Positions 7,279-16,399 of a stretch of 23,132 nt of DNA are shown piece by piece (the first letter of the stretch is position 1; every line of letters starts with the position of its first letter). This DNA is from CAYSPT01 sp964432985 (GTDB lineage Bacteria > Muiribacteriota > CAYSPT01), in NCBI GenBank assembly GCA_964432985.1, contig CAYSPT010000077.1, forward strand, positions 1-23,132, in the 5' to 3' direction. The position numbers and the translations under genes are program-made. The notes beneath the pieces are model-generated. The model was not told where the DNA came from. It ran no database searches and was given only the letters and a program-made list of their open reading frames with translations.

Positions 7279-8625
7279 ATGAGACACGGGGCACTGCGGC
7301 TTGCGGTCTCTATTTTTATTGCCGTGGTTTTTTGGGGAGTACTGTCTGGCTATATGACGACAGCTCCTCTTTGGGCGCTTGACCACTCTACGACCGGTAG
7401 AGTGGTTGTGGTTCCCATTCACGGAACGATAGAGCTTGGTTTGTCGAGTTTTCTCAAACGTATAATCAAGGAAGCCGAGAAGAATGGCAGCCAGGCGGTT
7501 CTGCTGGAGATGGACACCCCGGGCGGCCGGGTGGATGCCGCTGTTATGTCCAAGCATTACCTTTTTGAATCTACATTACCTACCTACGCTTTTATCTCTA
7601 GAGAGGCAATCTCCGCGGGCGCGATGATCGCGCTTGCAACTGAAAAAATCTATATGGCACCCAGCGCATCCATCGGTGATATCGAGCCCATTCCCCGAAA
7701 CGAGAAAATTCTCACCTACGTTCGGGCGCAACTCCGGGAAATCGCTCAAAAGCGGGGGAGGGATACCACACTGCTCGAATCCATGGTTGATCGCGATCTT
7801 GATGTTGCCCACGCCCCGGCGGGCACGTTGTTGACGCTTACCAGTCAGGAGGCGTGTGATCTTGGAGTGGCCGAGGGCCAGTATACCGACATGACGAGCC
7901 TGCTTGATGCGCTATTCGGTTCCGGGGTAGAAGTGGTGACGCCAGCTCCTAATTGGGCTGAAAAACTGGTACGGTTTCTGACTAATCCGACAGTGTGCGC
8001 TTTGCTTTTCACCCTGGGATTCTATGGTTTGATTGCAGAAATTACCAGTCCAGGTATTGGATTCATGGGGGCCGGCGGTTTGATTTGTCTGTCTCTGTAC
8101 TTCTGGGCCCAGTATCTTACTGGTCTGGCCGGTCTGGAAGTTTTCGTCCTGCTTATTCTGGGTGTGGTTCTGCTGGCGGTGGAAGTGTTCATTATTCCTG
8201 GATTCGGCCTAGCGGGAATAACCGGAAGTGTGGCTCTGGCGGGCGGTGTCCTGTGGTCGTTTGCTAAATTATGTCAGTATGATTATACGGTAATGCTGTG
8301 GCATATTGTCGGATCAACAGCTGTCCTGGGACTTTTAATCTTTTTTACATTTAAATATTTGCCCCGGTCCAGATTCTGGAAAGGCATTGCCCTGGAGGAA
8401 GAGCTATCGACAGAAACAGGATACGTAGCTGTTCCTGAGGAACTGGCTCAGTTGGAAGGGGCCTCGGGAGTGGCATTGACTGATCTCCGGCCTTCCGGAA
8501 TGGCCCGGATTGATGGCCGCCGGGTAGATGTTGTAACCGAAGGCGACTATTTCAACCGGGGTGATGCCGTGGTGGTTTTCCAGGTCGCCGGAGGACGGAT
8601 TGTGGTCCGTAAGCAACGTAAGTGA
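7279..8625 (+). CDS. NfeD-family membrane-bound serine protease (long form, ClpP-like domain)
   Basis: A 448-residue protein. Residues 8-27 form an N-terminal signal/anchor helix. A ClpP-class protease domain follows, with the substrate-cradle DTPGGRVDAA (79-88) and nucleophile Ser112 in AISAGAMIALA. Lys143 (RNEKILTYV) is the likely dyad partner. About four to five membrane helices fill roughly 215-365, including the family's SPGIGFMGAGG and IIPGFGLAG loops. An OB-fold NfeD domain ends the protein (GASGVALTDLRPSGMARIDG onward). Long NfeD proteins partner flotillins and may cut stomatin-like substrates. Here floA lies two genes downstream. I chose ATG 7279, with GGGGG 6 bases upstream (7268-7272) and directly before the signal helix. 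ATG 7252 is in frame but has no ribosome site. Confidence 0.9.
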   Translation: MRHGALRLAVSIFIAVVFWGVLSGYMTTAPLWALDHSTTGRVVVVPIHGTIELGLSSFLKRIIKEAEKNGSQAVLLEMDTPGGRVDAAVMSKHYLFESTLPTYAFISREAISAGAMIALATEKIYMAPSASIGDIEPIPRNEKILTYVRAQLREIAQKRGRDTTLLESMVDRDLDVAHAPAGTLLTLTSQEACDLGVAEGQYTDMTSLLDALFGSGVEVVTPAPNWAEKLVRFLTNPTVCALLFTLGFYGLIAEITSPGIGFMGAGGLICLSLYFWAQYLTGLAGLEVFVLLILGVVLLAVEVFIIPGFGLAGITGSVALAGGVLWSFAKLCQYDYTVMLWHIVGSTAVLGLLIFFTFKYLPRSRFWKGIALEEELSTETGYVAVPEELAQLEGASGVALTDLRPSGMARIDGRRVDVVTEGDYFNRGDAVVVFQVAGGRIVVRKQRK

Positions 8626-8673
8626 TGATTACTGATGTAATCATTATTTAAGAATGATCAGGGGTGAGATCTG

Positions 8674-9252
8674 ATGAGCACCTGGGTGATACTGTTTTTT
8701 CTGCTGGTTGGCGGTCTTTTGATGCTGCTGGTGGAGTTCTTGTTGATACCGGGATTTGGTGTAGCTGGTGTGGTTGGGTTGGTTGCGATTGCAATCAGCA
8801 TTGGTTTTGCTCTTTATTCAGCGTTTATTGTCCAAACGGTGGCGGTCAGTTCAGCTCTGGCCTTTGTTTTTTCATCGATAATCGCCAGCGTCGCCCTGGT
8901 CGTCCTGGCGGTAAGGATTTTACCCAGAACATCGTTTGGGCGCCGGCTTATCCTGGACTCCAGTTTTAAAAGCGAGGAAGGATATGTAGGTTCCAACGAG
9001 AATCTGGATTCTCTGGCTGGAGCCTCCGGTATAACACTTACCGCGTTGCGCCCTGCCGGAACAGCTGAGATCAAAGGGTACCGGGTTGATGTGGTCAGTG
9101 AAGGTGAATTTGTTCCCGAACAAATAGAGATCAAGGTAATCAAGGTTGAAGGAAACCGGGTAGTGGTTGTCAGGAGCGAAACCGCTGATTCTGAAAGGGC
9201 CGGACAGAATACAACTGACGAAAATGGAGTCGAAGGAGAGAAGGTGTCCTGA
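8674..9252 (+). CDS. Short NfeD-family membrane protein
   Basis: A 192-residue protein lacking the protease domain. Hydrophobic helices occupy about 5-80 (VILFFLLVGGLLMLLVEFLL, then GFGVAGVVGLVAIAI and a third pair). The C-terminal OB-fold (GASGITLTALRPAGTAEIKG, YRVDVVSEGEFV) closely parallels the end of the previous gene, so the two share a domain by duplication or common descent. Short NfeD proteins are usually encoded next to flotillins and are thought to assist them at the membrane. The end lies 5 bases before floA, so the two are probably coupled. GGGGTGA at 8661-8667 serves ATG 8674. The acidic, polar tail after about residue 170 is not conserved family sequence as far as I can judge. 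Confidence 0.88.
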   Translation: MSTWVILFFLLVGGLLMLLVEFLLIPGFGVAGVVGLVAIAISIGFALYSAFIVQTVAVSSALAFVFSSIIASVALVVLAVRILPRTSFGRRLILDSSFKSEEGYVGSNENLDSLAGASGITLTALRPAGTAEIKGYRVDVVSEGEFVPEQIEIKVIKVEGNRVVVVRSETADSERAGQNTTDENGVEGEKVS

Positions 9253-9257
9253 CGGTT

Positions 9258-10250
9258 ATGGAAGAGGCTGGAGGTCTGGTTGTTGTTATTGTCGTAGCAG
9301 CTATTATCTGCTTTTTTGTGCTGCTGTACATCGTTCCTATTCCTCTGTACATCGCGGCGCTTGCCACGAGGGTACGTATCAGTCTGGGGAATCTGATAGG
9401 TATGAGAATGCGCAGGGTTCCGCCTGCGATGATCGTGCTGTCGCTTATACAGGCCATTAAGGGCGGTATTCATGTCAGTGCGGATGATCTGGAAACTCAT
9501 TTTCTGTCAGGGGGGAATGTGCAAAGGGTTGTCAGTGCTTTGATTGCCGCCAGTCGCGCCGGCTTGTCTCTTACATTCAAAAAGGCGGCCGCCATAGATC
9601 TGGCCGGCCGGGATGTGCTCGAAGCGGTCCAGATGTGCGTCACTCCCAAGGTAATACCTACCACCGAAGTGGCCGCCATGGCGAAAGATGGAATCCAGAT
9701 CAAGGCGATAGCCCGTGTGACCGTGAGAGCCAACATCGAAAAACTGATCGGCGGCGCCAATGAAGCAACAGTCATGGCCAGAGTAGGTGAGGGTATAGTG
9801 ACCGCCATCGGATCGGCTGAAAAACATGGTGTGATCCTTGAGAATCCAGACAAGATTTCCCAACTGGTGCTGGAAAAGGGGCTCGACGCCGGGACTGCCT
9901 TTGAGATTCTGTCTATTGATATCGCCGACGTGGATGTAGGGCGCAATGTCGGTGCCGAACTCCAGATCGATCAGGCGGAGGCGGACAAGGATGTAGCCCA
10001 GGCCAAGGCAGAAGAACGTCGTATGATGGCTCTGGCCCGAGAACAGGAAATGATAGCGCTGGAGCAGGAAATGAGGGCCAAAGTGGTGGCCTCGCAGGCA
10101 GAGATTCCCAAGGCAATTGCTGAAACCTTCCGTGCCGGCAAGATGGGGCTCATGGACTATTATCAGTTGAAGAATATCATGGCGGACACCACCATGAGGG
10201 AATCCATTTCACGGATGGGCGGGTCGAGCGGGAGCCAGCCGGTTATTTAA
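9258..10250 (+). CDS. floA: Flotillin-like protein FloA
   Basis: A 330-residue protein of the size and layout of Bacillus FloA (YqfA). It has an N-terminal membrane hairpin region (residues 6-35, VVVIVVAAIICFFVLLYIVPIPLYIAAL split over two segments), a PHB/SPFH-type domain with VTPKVIPTTEVAAMAKDGIQ, and a coiled, Glu/Ala-rich stretch (about 235-290, QAEADKDVAQAKAEERRMMA). The C-terminus has MGLMDYYQLKNIMADTTMR, typical of FloA. Such proteins oligomerise in the inner leaflet and organise functional membrane microdomains. The NfeD genes directly upstream match the known nfeD-floA pairing. The distance to the next gene is about 65 bases. Confidence 0.95.
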   Translation: MEEAGGLVVVIVVAAIICFFVLLYIVPIPLYIAALATRVRISLGNLIGMRMRRVPPAMIVLSLIQAIKGGIHVSADDLETHFLSGGNVQRVVSALIAASRAGLSLTFKKAAAIDLAGRDVLEAVQMCVTPKVIPTTEVAAMAKDGIQIKAIARVTVRANIEKLIGGANEATVMARVGEGIVTAIGSAEKHGVILENPDKISQLVLEKGLDAGTAFEILSIDIADVDVGRNVGAELQIDQAEADKDVAQAKAEERRMMALAREQEMIALEQEMRAKVVASQAEIPKAIAETFRAGKMGLMDYYQLKNIMADTTMRESISRMGGSSGSQPVI

Positions 10251-10315
10251 ATCATCGCAGCGGCGTGCTGCACATGACCCGGCCGCACCGTGTTCGGACA
10301 GGCAGGTGTAACATT

Positions 10316-10924
10316 ATGGAAGATTTTAAAGAACTGTTTTTCTGGGGCTTTGTTGTTCTGATTGTCTTTATCTCCAACCTGAGCAAGAAAGGTCGGAAAT
10401 CACTGGTAGAGAAAATCGACCAGATGGGCACCAAGCCGCAAAAGGGAATACAGTCCTGGGATCAGAATCAGCTTTCTTTGTCACCGCCTCCACCGCGCGC
10501 CGCAGTCCGGCGGCCCCCGGCGGCCCCGGCGAATCAGCCTCGAAAAATCAGAAAGAGACAGGTTGCAGGAGTTATGGATGGGGATGTCTCGGTGCACCAT
10601 CTGGACCACTCAGACAACCTGTACTCCCGGTTCTCCGGTGACACAACGCGGGCTCAAAAGGAATTGCTGGGAGAGGTAGTCACCCCGGAGCAGTTAACCG
10701 ACCTGGCCGCCAAACTGGATTGGCTTATGGGACGGGCCACATCCCGCAGTAAGGAGGAGTGGTTTTACCGTGATGTTCTCACCGCGGTACAGCAGAAGCG
10801 GCAGAACCTGCTATCGAGGAGAGGGGCGCTATTTGCTGCTGGGTTGAACAACAGGAGTTTTATTGAAGGATTGGTTATAGGGGAGATTTTGCGCAGAAAG
10901 CATTTTAATGTTGACACATTTTAA
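10316..10924 (+). CDS. Unknown single-pass membrane protein between floA and hppA
   Basis: A 202-residue protein I cannot name. Residues 7-23 (LFFWGFVVLIVFISNL region) form one membrane helix, followed by a basic segment. A Pro/Ala-rich linker (about 56-76, SPPPPRAAVRRPPAAPANQP) leads to a basic patch (RKIRKRQ). The C-terminal half is mostly helical and ends SFIEGLVIGEILRRK, reminiscent of the EGIILSEIL endings of many small envelope proteins of unknown role. ATG 10316 is chosen because AGGTG lies about 8 bases upstream and the membrane helix follows directly. In-frame starts at 10265 and 10274 add a polar leader with no ribosome site. Its position suggests a partner of the flotillin/NfeD group, which is inference only. 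Confidence 0.72.
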   Translation: MEDFKELFFWGFVVLIVFISNLSKKGRKSLVEKIDQMGTKPQKGIQSWDQNQLSLSPPPPRAAVRRPPAAPANQPRKIRKRQVAGVMDGDVSVHHLDHSDNLYSRFSGDTTRAQKELLGEVVTPEQLTDLAAKLDWLMGRATSRSKEEWFYRDVLTAVQQKRQNLLSRRGALFAAGLNNRSFIEGLVIGEILRRKHFNVDTF

Positions 10925-10974
10925 TATAGACAATTGAGAATTATGTATCTTAGCGTTTGGAGAGGATGTTTAAT

Positions 10975-12990
10975 ATGGGAAGCATTAATATTATTTTTAT
11001 GCTGGTTCCGATTATCGCGGGTGTGCTCGGTCTGATCTTTGCCGGGTTTTTCGCGTGGCGAGTGATTAAAAGCGAAGCTGGAAACGAACGCATGGAAGAA
11101 ATTGCCGCGGCTATTTCCGAGGGGTCTATGGCCTTTCTGTCCAGTGAATACAAGAAAATCGCCATTTTTGTTGTTGTGATGGCAATAGTACTGGGAATGT
11201 TCATATCACCGTGGACGGCGGTGTGTTTCGTGGCCGGAGCACTCTGCTCCGGTCTGGCGGGTTATATCGGCATGAAAATCGCTACCAAAGCCAACAGTCG
11301 AACATCGCAGGCTGCTCTTGAAGGAGTAGGTGCGGCGTTGCGAGTGGCTTTTTCCGGCGGTTCGGTTATGGGACTCAGCGTGGTCGGTCTGGGCCTGGTC
11401 GGATTGGGTGCAATGGCACTCATATTCAAGGGCCGGCCGGACACCGTGGAAATCATTAAGGGATTCGCCCTGGGAGCTTCTTCAATTGCTCTGTTTGCCA
11501 GGGTGGGCGGCGGTATTTACACCAAGGCGGCCGATGTCGGGGCCGACCTGGTGGGGAAAGTGGAAGCCGGTATACCCGAGGACGATCCGCGGAACCCGGC
11601 TGTTATTGCTGATAACGTTGGCGACAATGTGGGTGACGTGGCCGGCATGGGGGCCGACCTGTACGAATCCTATGTGGGATCAATCGTGGCAGCTATGGCG
11701 CTGGGTGTGATCAAGTCGGGGTCCACGGCGGGAATAACCCTTCCTCTTGTTCTGGCAGCCATCGGTGTGCTGGGAGCCATTATAGGCTCGGCTTTCGTAC
11801 GCACCGATACGGCGGAAAAGGTACACAAAGCACTGACACTGGGGCTGATTGTAAGCAGTATAGTGGTGATAATCGGCTCCTTTTTCGCCACCCAGAAGAT
11901 AGTCGATGCCCAGTTCGGTATTGCTCCCATTAACGTGTTCTGGGCCATCGTTGCCGGGCTGCTGGCTGGTGTAGTCATCGGGCTGGTGACGCTGTATTAC
12001 ACCTCCGAGGCGTACAAACCGGTAAAAGGCCTGGCCGAGGCGGCTAAAACCGGTCCGGCTACCGTGATTATTGCCGGGCTTTCACTGGGAATGATAAGTA
12101 CTGTGGTACCGGTTGTGGCTATCAGCATCGCCATCTTCGTCTCCTTCAAACTGGCCGGGCTTTACGGTATTGCCATTGCAGCAGTCGGGATGCTCTCCAC
12201 CGTGGGGATGACCGTGTCGGTTGATGCTTACGGGCCGATCGCCGACAATGCCGGCGGCATTTCCGAAATGGCCCAACTGCCTCCGGAAGTGCGCGGCATT
12301 ACCGACAAGCTCGATGCCGTCGGCAATACCACCGCCGCCATTGGCAAGGGCTTTGCCATCGGCTCAGCCGCCCTGACAGCTCTGGCCCTTTTCAGTGCTT
12401 TTACATCCGCCTGTCGGCTGAAAGATCCGTCATTCTCCATTGATATTACCGATCCGACGGTAATTATCGGGCTGCTCATCGGTTCGCTTCTTCCCTTTGT
12501 ATTTGCCGCTCTCACCATGAGCTCCGTTGGACAGACGGCCTTCCATATGATCAAAGAGGTCCGGCGTCAGTTCAGGGAAATACCGGGCATCATGGAAGGA
12601 GAAGCCAAACCCGATTATGCATCCTGCGTGTCTATCAGCACCGATGCCGCTTTGAAGCAGATGATCGTGCCGGCTTTGATGGCAGTGGTCATCCCTATTC
12701 TTGTCGGTCTGGTAATGGGACCCAAAGCGCTGGGCGGTCTCCTGGCCGGTTCCCTGGTGGCCGGATTCTTGATGGCCGTCTTCATGGCCAATGCAGGAGG
12801 GGCCTGGGACAATGCCAAGAAGTACATCGAAGCAGGCAATCTGGGCGGCAAGGGCTCTGACGTGCACAAGGCAGCAGTGGTCGGCGACACCGTCGGGGAC
12901 CCGCTCAAGGATACCTCCGGACCATCGATGAATATTCTCATCAAGCTCATGACCATCGTTTCACTGGTATTTTTGCCTCTGTTTCTGTAA
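10975..12990 (+). CDS. hppA: K+-dependent membrane-bound ion-translocating pyrophosphatase
   Basis: A 671-residue integral membrane pump that couples pyrophosphate hydrolysis to H+ or Na+ export. The length and about 16 hydrophobic helices fit the family. The signature DDPRNPAVIADNVGDNVGD (203-221) and the GMGADLYESYVG segment with Glu231 are present, as are the C-terminal GDTVGDPLKDTSGPS acidic motifs. GNTTAAIGKG near residue 450 has Ala where K+-independent pumps have Lys, so this is the K+-dependent class. Whether it moves H+, Na+ or both I cannot decide. ATG 10975 has GGAGAGG (10959-10965) 9 bases upstream. TTG 10957 overlaps that site and is unlikely. The gene sits between the flotillin block and dnaG, an unusual place. 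Confidence 0.97.
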   Translation: MGSINIIFMLVPIIAGVLGLIFAGFFAWRVIKSEAGNERMEEIAAAISEGSMAFLSSEYKKIAIFVVVMAIVLGMFISPWTAVCFVAGALCSGLAGYIGMKIATKANSRTSQAALEGVGAALRVAFSGGSVMGLSVVGLGLVGLGAMALIFKGRPDTVEIIKGFALGASSIALFARVGGGIYTKAADVGADLVGKVEAGIPEDDPRNPAVIADNVGDNVGDVAGMGADLYESYVGSIVAAMALGVIKSGSTAGITLPLVLAAIGVLGAIIGSAFVRTDTAEKVHKALTLGLIVSSIVVIIGSFFATQKIVDAQFGIAPINVFWAIVAGLLAGVVIGLVTLYYTSEAYKPVKGLAEAAKTGPATVIIAGLSLGMISTVVPVVAISIAIFVSFKLAGLYGIAIAAVGMLSTVGMTVSVDAYGPIADNAGGISEMAQLPPEVRGITDKLDAVGNTTAAIGKGFAIGSAALTALALFSAFTSACRLKDPSFSIDITDPTVIIGLLIGSLLPFVFAALTMSSVGQTAFHMIKEVRRQFREIPGIMEGEAKPDYASCVSISTDAALKQMIVPALMAVVIPILVGLVMGPKALGGLLAGSLVAGFLMAVFMANAGGAWDNAKKYIEAGNLGGKGSDVHKAAVVGDTVGDPLKDTSGPSMNILIKLMTIVSLVFLPLFL

Positions 12991-13058
12991 TCGAGAGGCT
13001 ATTCCCACGCCACCGCGGAACTTCCAGCTGTGCGGCTGTATAAGGAGTGTCTTGTAGT

Positions 13059-14849
13059 ATGAAGGTCAGTGAGGACATCAAACAGGAGATACGTGACCGA
13101 AGCGATATCGTGGAGCTGGTTTCGGAGTATCTTCACTTGAAACACTCGGGTGCTGCATACAAGGCACTTTGTCCGTTTCATGACGAGAAAACACCTTCGT
13201 TTTTGGTTAATCCCAACCTGCAGATTTTCAAGTGCTTCGGGTGCGGCCAGGGAGGTGATGTCTTCGGATTTCTCATGGCCATGGAAAATCTTACGTTTCC
13301 CGAGGCATTGAAACGTCTGGCCCAGCGGGCCAACATCGAACTGAAAGCGGATGAGGACAGCAGTGAGAGGGAGCTGTTGTACCGTATTCACAAGATGGCC
13401 GCCATCTATTACCACCGGATGCTTCTCAAGTCGAATACCGGTGCCCCGGCCCGTGATTACCTTGAGAGGCGGGGAATTCCCCGGGAGGTCTGGAAAAAGT
13501 ACCAACTCGGCTACGCTCCCATCGGCTGGAAACACTTTCTCCGGGTGGCTCGATCAAAGAAACTTGCCAACCAGATACTGGTGGACTCCGGCTTGATAAT
13601 TCGTAACAAAGCCGGACGTTTCTATGACCGTTTCAGAGACAGGATTATGTTTCCCATCAGAGATACCGGTGGGAGGGTAGTGGCATTTGGGGGAAGGATT
13701 CTCGGTCAGGGCGAACCAAAATACCTGAACTCTCCCGAAACAGGGATATTTCACAAAAGCACCACGCTCTACGGCTATGATGCGGCCAGGATGAACATCC
13801 GCAAAAGGGAGACCGCAGTGGTGGTGGAGGGATACACCGATGTCATTTCCTGCCACGAATATGGTGTGAACTATGCCGTGGCAGCCATGGGGACCTCGCT
13901 TACGCCGCCTCAGTTGAAACGCTTGCAGAACATGGCCCGGCAGGTTGTGCTGGTTTTTGATGGTGACGAAGCAGGCCGTTTAGCGGCGGAACGGGCGCAG
14001 GACCTGGTCGGCCGCGGTACCCTGCGGGGAGTCAAGGTCATTGTACTTCCCGATGGCGAAGATCCCGACAGTTATCTTAAAAAGCATGGAAAGGAGCGGT
14101 TCGAAGACCTGGTTGATAACAGCATCCCCCTGCTGGAGTACCTGCTGGAGCGGAAGATGAAGGATCAGGACATTAACTCTCCCGAGGGGAAAGCCCAGGT
14201 GATCAAGGATATTGCCCCGATTCTTTTCAGAGAAGGTGATCCGGTCATCAGGGAAGAATATGTTGAGCAAGTAATAGAAAGGTTGAGGTCTTTGGAAGCA
14301 ACCACCTTTCCAGAAAAAGCTTTCCGGGACGGTCTGCGCCGCTATTTCCGGCAATTGGACCATCCTTCCGCCCGCGGGCGGGATCCGATAGAAACTTTTA
14401 AAGAAGCTGACACGTTGTATGAAAAGGCGGAAAAATATATTCTCAGCATTATCATGAGCCATCCCAATTTGGTGGAAAATGTGTTTCCTGCACTGGATCT
14501 TGATGACTTTGCCCACCCCGTTTGCAGGGGGCTGGCTGCACGGATACATAAGCATTTTTCACAGGGCGAAACACATAACTGGCATGAACTTATTGACGAC
14601 GAGGACCAAAATGTGGTAGACATATCAACCCGTTTACTCATTTTGAGTGGAACTTTGGAGCCGGTGGAAGAAGTACTTGCCGACTCGGTGGCCAGTCTAA
14701 AGAAACGGCGATTGCAGCAGGAGGAGCAGAAGCTGGAAGGGAAAATTCAGCAATGCGAGCGCGAGGGGAACCTCGAAAAATCGATCGAATTGCGCAAAAA
14801 ACTCCAGACTCTGCTGGAGCAGCAGCATGGTCTCGTGAGACAGGAGTAA
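13059..14849 (+). CDS. dnaG: DNA primase DnaG
   Basis: A 596-residue primase that makes RNA primers at the replication fork. The N-terminal zinc-binding domain has Cys38, His41, Cys59 and Cys62 (CPFH and CFGC). The RNA polymerase/Toprim core shows Glu257 (VVVEGYTD), the DGD pair Asp301/Asp303 (VFDGDEAGR) and DPDSYLKK (335-342). The C-terminal third is helical, as expected for the DnaB-helicase binding domain. ATG 13059 has AAGGAG (13042-13047) 11 bases upstream. GTG 13047 would overlap that site. Stop and the following rpoD start are 5 bases apart, so the two are coupled. All key residues appear intact. Confidence 0.97.
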   Translation: MKVSEDIKQEIRDRSDIVELVSEYLHLKHSGAAYKALCPFHDEKTPSFLVNPNLQIFKCFGCGQGGDVFGFLMAMENLTFPEALKRLAQRANIELKADEDSSERELLYRIHKMAAIYYHRMLLKSNTGAPARDYLERRGIPREVWKKYQLGYAPIGWKHFLRVARSKKLANQILVDSGLIIRNKAGRFYDRFRDRIMFPIRDTGGRVVAFGGRILGQGEPKYLNSPETGIFHKSTTLYGYDAARMNIRKRETAVVVEGYTDVISCHEYGVNYAVAAMGTSLTPPQLKRLQNMARQVVLVFDGDEAGRLAAERAQDLVGRGTLRGVKVIVLPDGEDPDSYLKKHGKERFEDLVDNSIPLLEYLLERKMKDQDINSPEGKAQVIKDIAPILFREGDPVIREEYVEQVIERLRSLEATTFPEKAFRDGLRRYFRQLDHPSARGRDPIETFKEADTLYEKAEKYILSIIMSHPNLVENVFPALDLDDFAHPVCRGLAARIHKHFSQGETHNWHELIDDEDQNVVDISTRLLILSGTLEPVEEVLADSVASLKKRRLQQEEQKLEGKIQQCEREGNLEKSIELRKKLQTLLEQQHGLVRQE

Positions 14850-14854
14850 CTACG

Positions 14855-16360
14855 TTGTCTGAAGGTAAAAACAATATGACCGGCAATGAAGGGCCGCCGG
14901 TTGAACCGGGCCTGGATATAGACGATCTCGGAAGTGGTCGTCAGGTCTGTAAAGTTCTCGAGCGGTTAACCGGTATCAAGCTCAGACTTGCTCCCAGGGA
15001 GGAACCTCCCGAGGAGACCGTGTCTGCCGCTGCCCAAGAACCTGGTGATGAACTACCGGTTCCCGTGAAGAAAAAAACCGTCAAGAAAGCAAAAAAGAAG
15101 GTAAAGAAAGAAGCGAAGAAACCAGTCCAGCAGAAAACAAAAAAAAGTACAAAGAAGCCGGCGGAGAAAAAAAGCAGGGCTGCTGACCGTCCGGTTCGCG
15201 AGAAAATAGTTAAAAAAGCTGTCAAGCGAGAACCGAAAACACCGGAAGTTAAGGTTCTTACAGCAGGGAAAAAGACGCAGGAGGATCCTATGCAGGTCTT
15301 TCTTGATCAGTGTCTGTCCGAAGGACAGAAAACAGGAATTATCAGTTATAAATGGATCAACGATAATCTTCCGGGTGCTATTGACACCGTCATTCTGGAC
15401 GAATTAATCGCATCCATCATGGAGGCGGGTGTTGAGGTTCAGGATGAGCAGCGCCGCCGGCACAGCCTTCTCAAGGCCGCTCGCCGCCGGAAACAGAAAG
15501 TGCAGCAGTTTGGCGTGGAAGCTGACCGGGAGGCGCTTGAGGATTCGGTCAAGATGTACCTCAAGGCCATCGGAGAAGTCCCGCTTCTTGACCCTGACGA
15601 GGAGCGCCGGCTGGCTGTTCTGGTTGAACAGGGAAACGAAGAAGCTAAGCAGAAACTCATCAATGCCAACCTCCGCCTGGTAGTGAGCGTCGCCAAAAAG
15701 TACACCAAGCGGGGACTTCTTTTCCTGGATTTGATCCAGGAAGGAAATCAGGGATTAATCAGGGCGGTCAAGAAATTCAAGTACCGGAAGGGTTTCAAGT
15801 TTTCCACCTACGCCATCTGGTGGATCAGACAGGCCATCACCCGGGCCATCGCCGATCAGGCCCGTACCATCCGCGTACCTGTTCATATGGTGGAAACCAT
15901 CAACAAGCTGCGCAAGATGTCCCGCCGGCTCACCCAGGACTACGGCCGGGACCCGACCCATGAAGAGATTGCCAAGGCGGCGCAGCTTCCGGTTGCCAAG
16001 GTCAAAGAAATCCTCAAGACCGCCATGGATCCCATATCGCTGGAGACCCCCATCGGCGAGGAAGACAGCCTGCTGGGTGATTTTGTTGAAGACAAGGAAG
16101 CCCAATCACCCATGGACTCGGCCTTCCAGTCCATGCTCAAAGCCCAGATCCGCCGGGTGCTGAACTCTTTGACCGAACGAGAAGCCAAGGTGCTCAAGTA
16201 CCGCTTCGGTCTGGAAGACGGCTGCCCCCATACCCTGGAAGAAGTAGGCAAGATCTTCGGCGTTACTCGTGAGCGTATCAGGCAGATCGAGGCCAAGGCA
16301 TTGAGAAAGCTCAGGCATCCCTCCCGGAGCAAGCAGCTCAGGGAGTACTATCTCGATTAG
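14855..16360 (+). CDS. rpoD: Principal sigma factor RpoD with lysine-rich N-terminal insertion
   Basis: A 501-residue sigma-70. Residues 146-200 resemble region 1.1. Region 1.2 begins near 229 (DSVKMYLKAIG). Region 2 has NANLRLVVSVAKKY, LIQEGNQGLIRAVKKF and the -10 reading/melting stretch FSTYAIWWIRQAI. Region 3 follows, and region 4 has the helix-turn-helix TLEEVGKIFGVTRERIRQIEA. Before region 1.1 lies a foreign-looking basic stretch: 19 Lys in residues 71-106, with KKKTVKKAKKK-type repeats like histone H1 or Hc1. The start is uncertain. TTG 14855 has CAGGAG 8 bases before it, while ATG 14876 has GAAGG 10 bases before it. Both are in frame, and the difference is seven residues. It is the last gene of the plus-strand run. 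Confidence 0.96.
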   Translation: MSEGKNNMTGNEGPPVEPGLDIDDLGSGRQVCKVLERLTGIKLRLAPREEPPEETVSAAAQEPGDELPVPVKKKTVKKAKKKVKKEAKKPVQQKTKKSTKKPAEKKSRAADRPVREKIVKKAVKREPKTPEVKVLTAGKKTQEDPMQVFLDQCLSEGQKTGIISYKWINDNLPGAIDTVILDELIASIMEAGVEVQDEQRRRHSLLKAARRRKQKVQQFGVEADREALEDSVKMYLKAIGEVPLLDPDEERRLAVLVEQGNEEAKQKLINANLRLVVSVAKKYTKRGLLFLDLIQEGNQGLIRAVKKFKYRKGFKFSTYAIWWIRQAITRAIADQARTIRVPVHMVETINKLRKMSRRLTQDYGRDPTHEEIAKAAQLPVAKVKEILKTAMDPISLETPIGEEDSLLGDFVEDKEAQSPMDSAFQSMLKAQIRRVLNSLTEREAKVLKYRFGLEDGCPHTLEEVGKIFGVTRERIRQIEAKALRKLRHPSRSKQLREYYLD

Positions 16361-16399
16361 ACAATACTCCGCTAACAGATAGGAGCGATGGTGGCCGGC

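Noticed and set aside
10911..10974. Promoter for hppA starting at TTGACA 10911
   Set aside because: No acceptable -10 box lies 16-18 bases after it. The TAATATAGA stretch is too close.
14753..14854. Upstream in-frame extension of rpoD into dnaG
   Set aside because: It would overlap dnaG by about 97 bases with no ribosome site, while TTG 14855 has CAGGAG at correct spacing.
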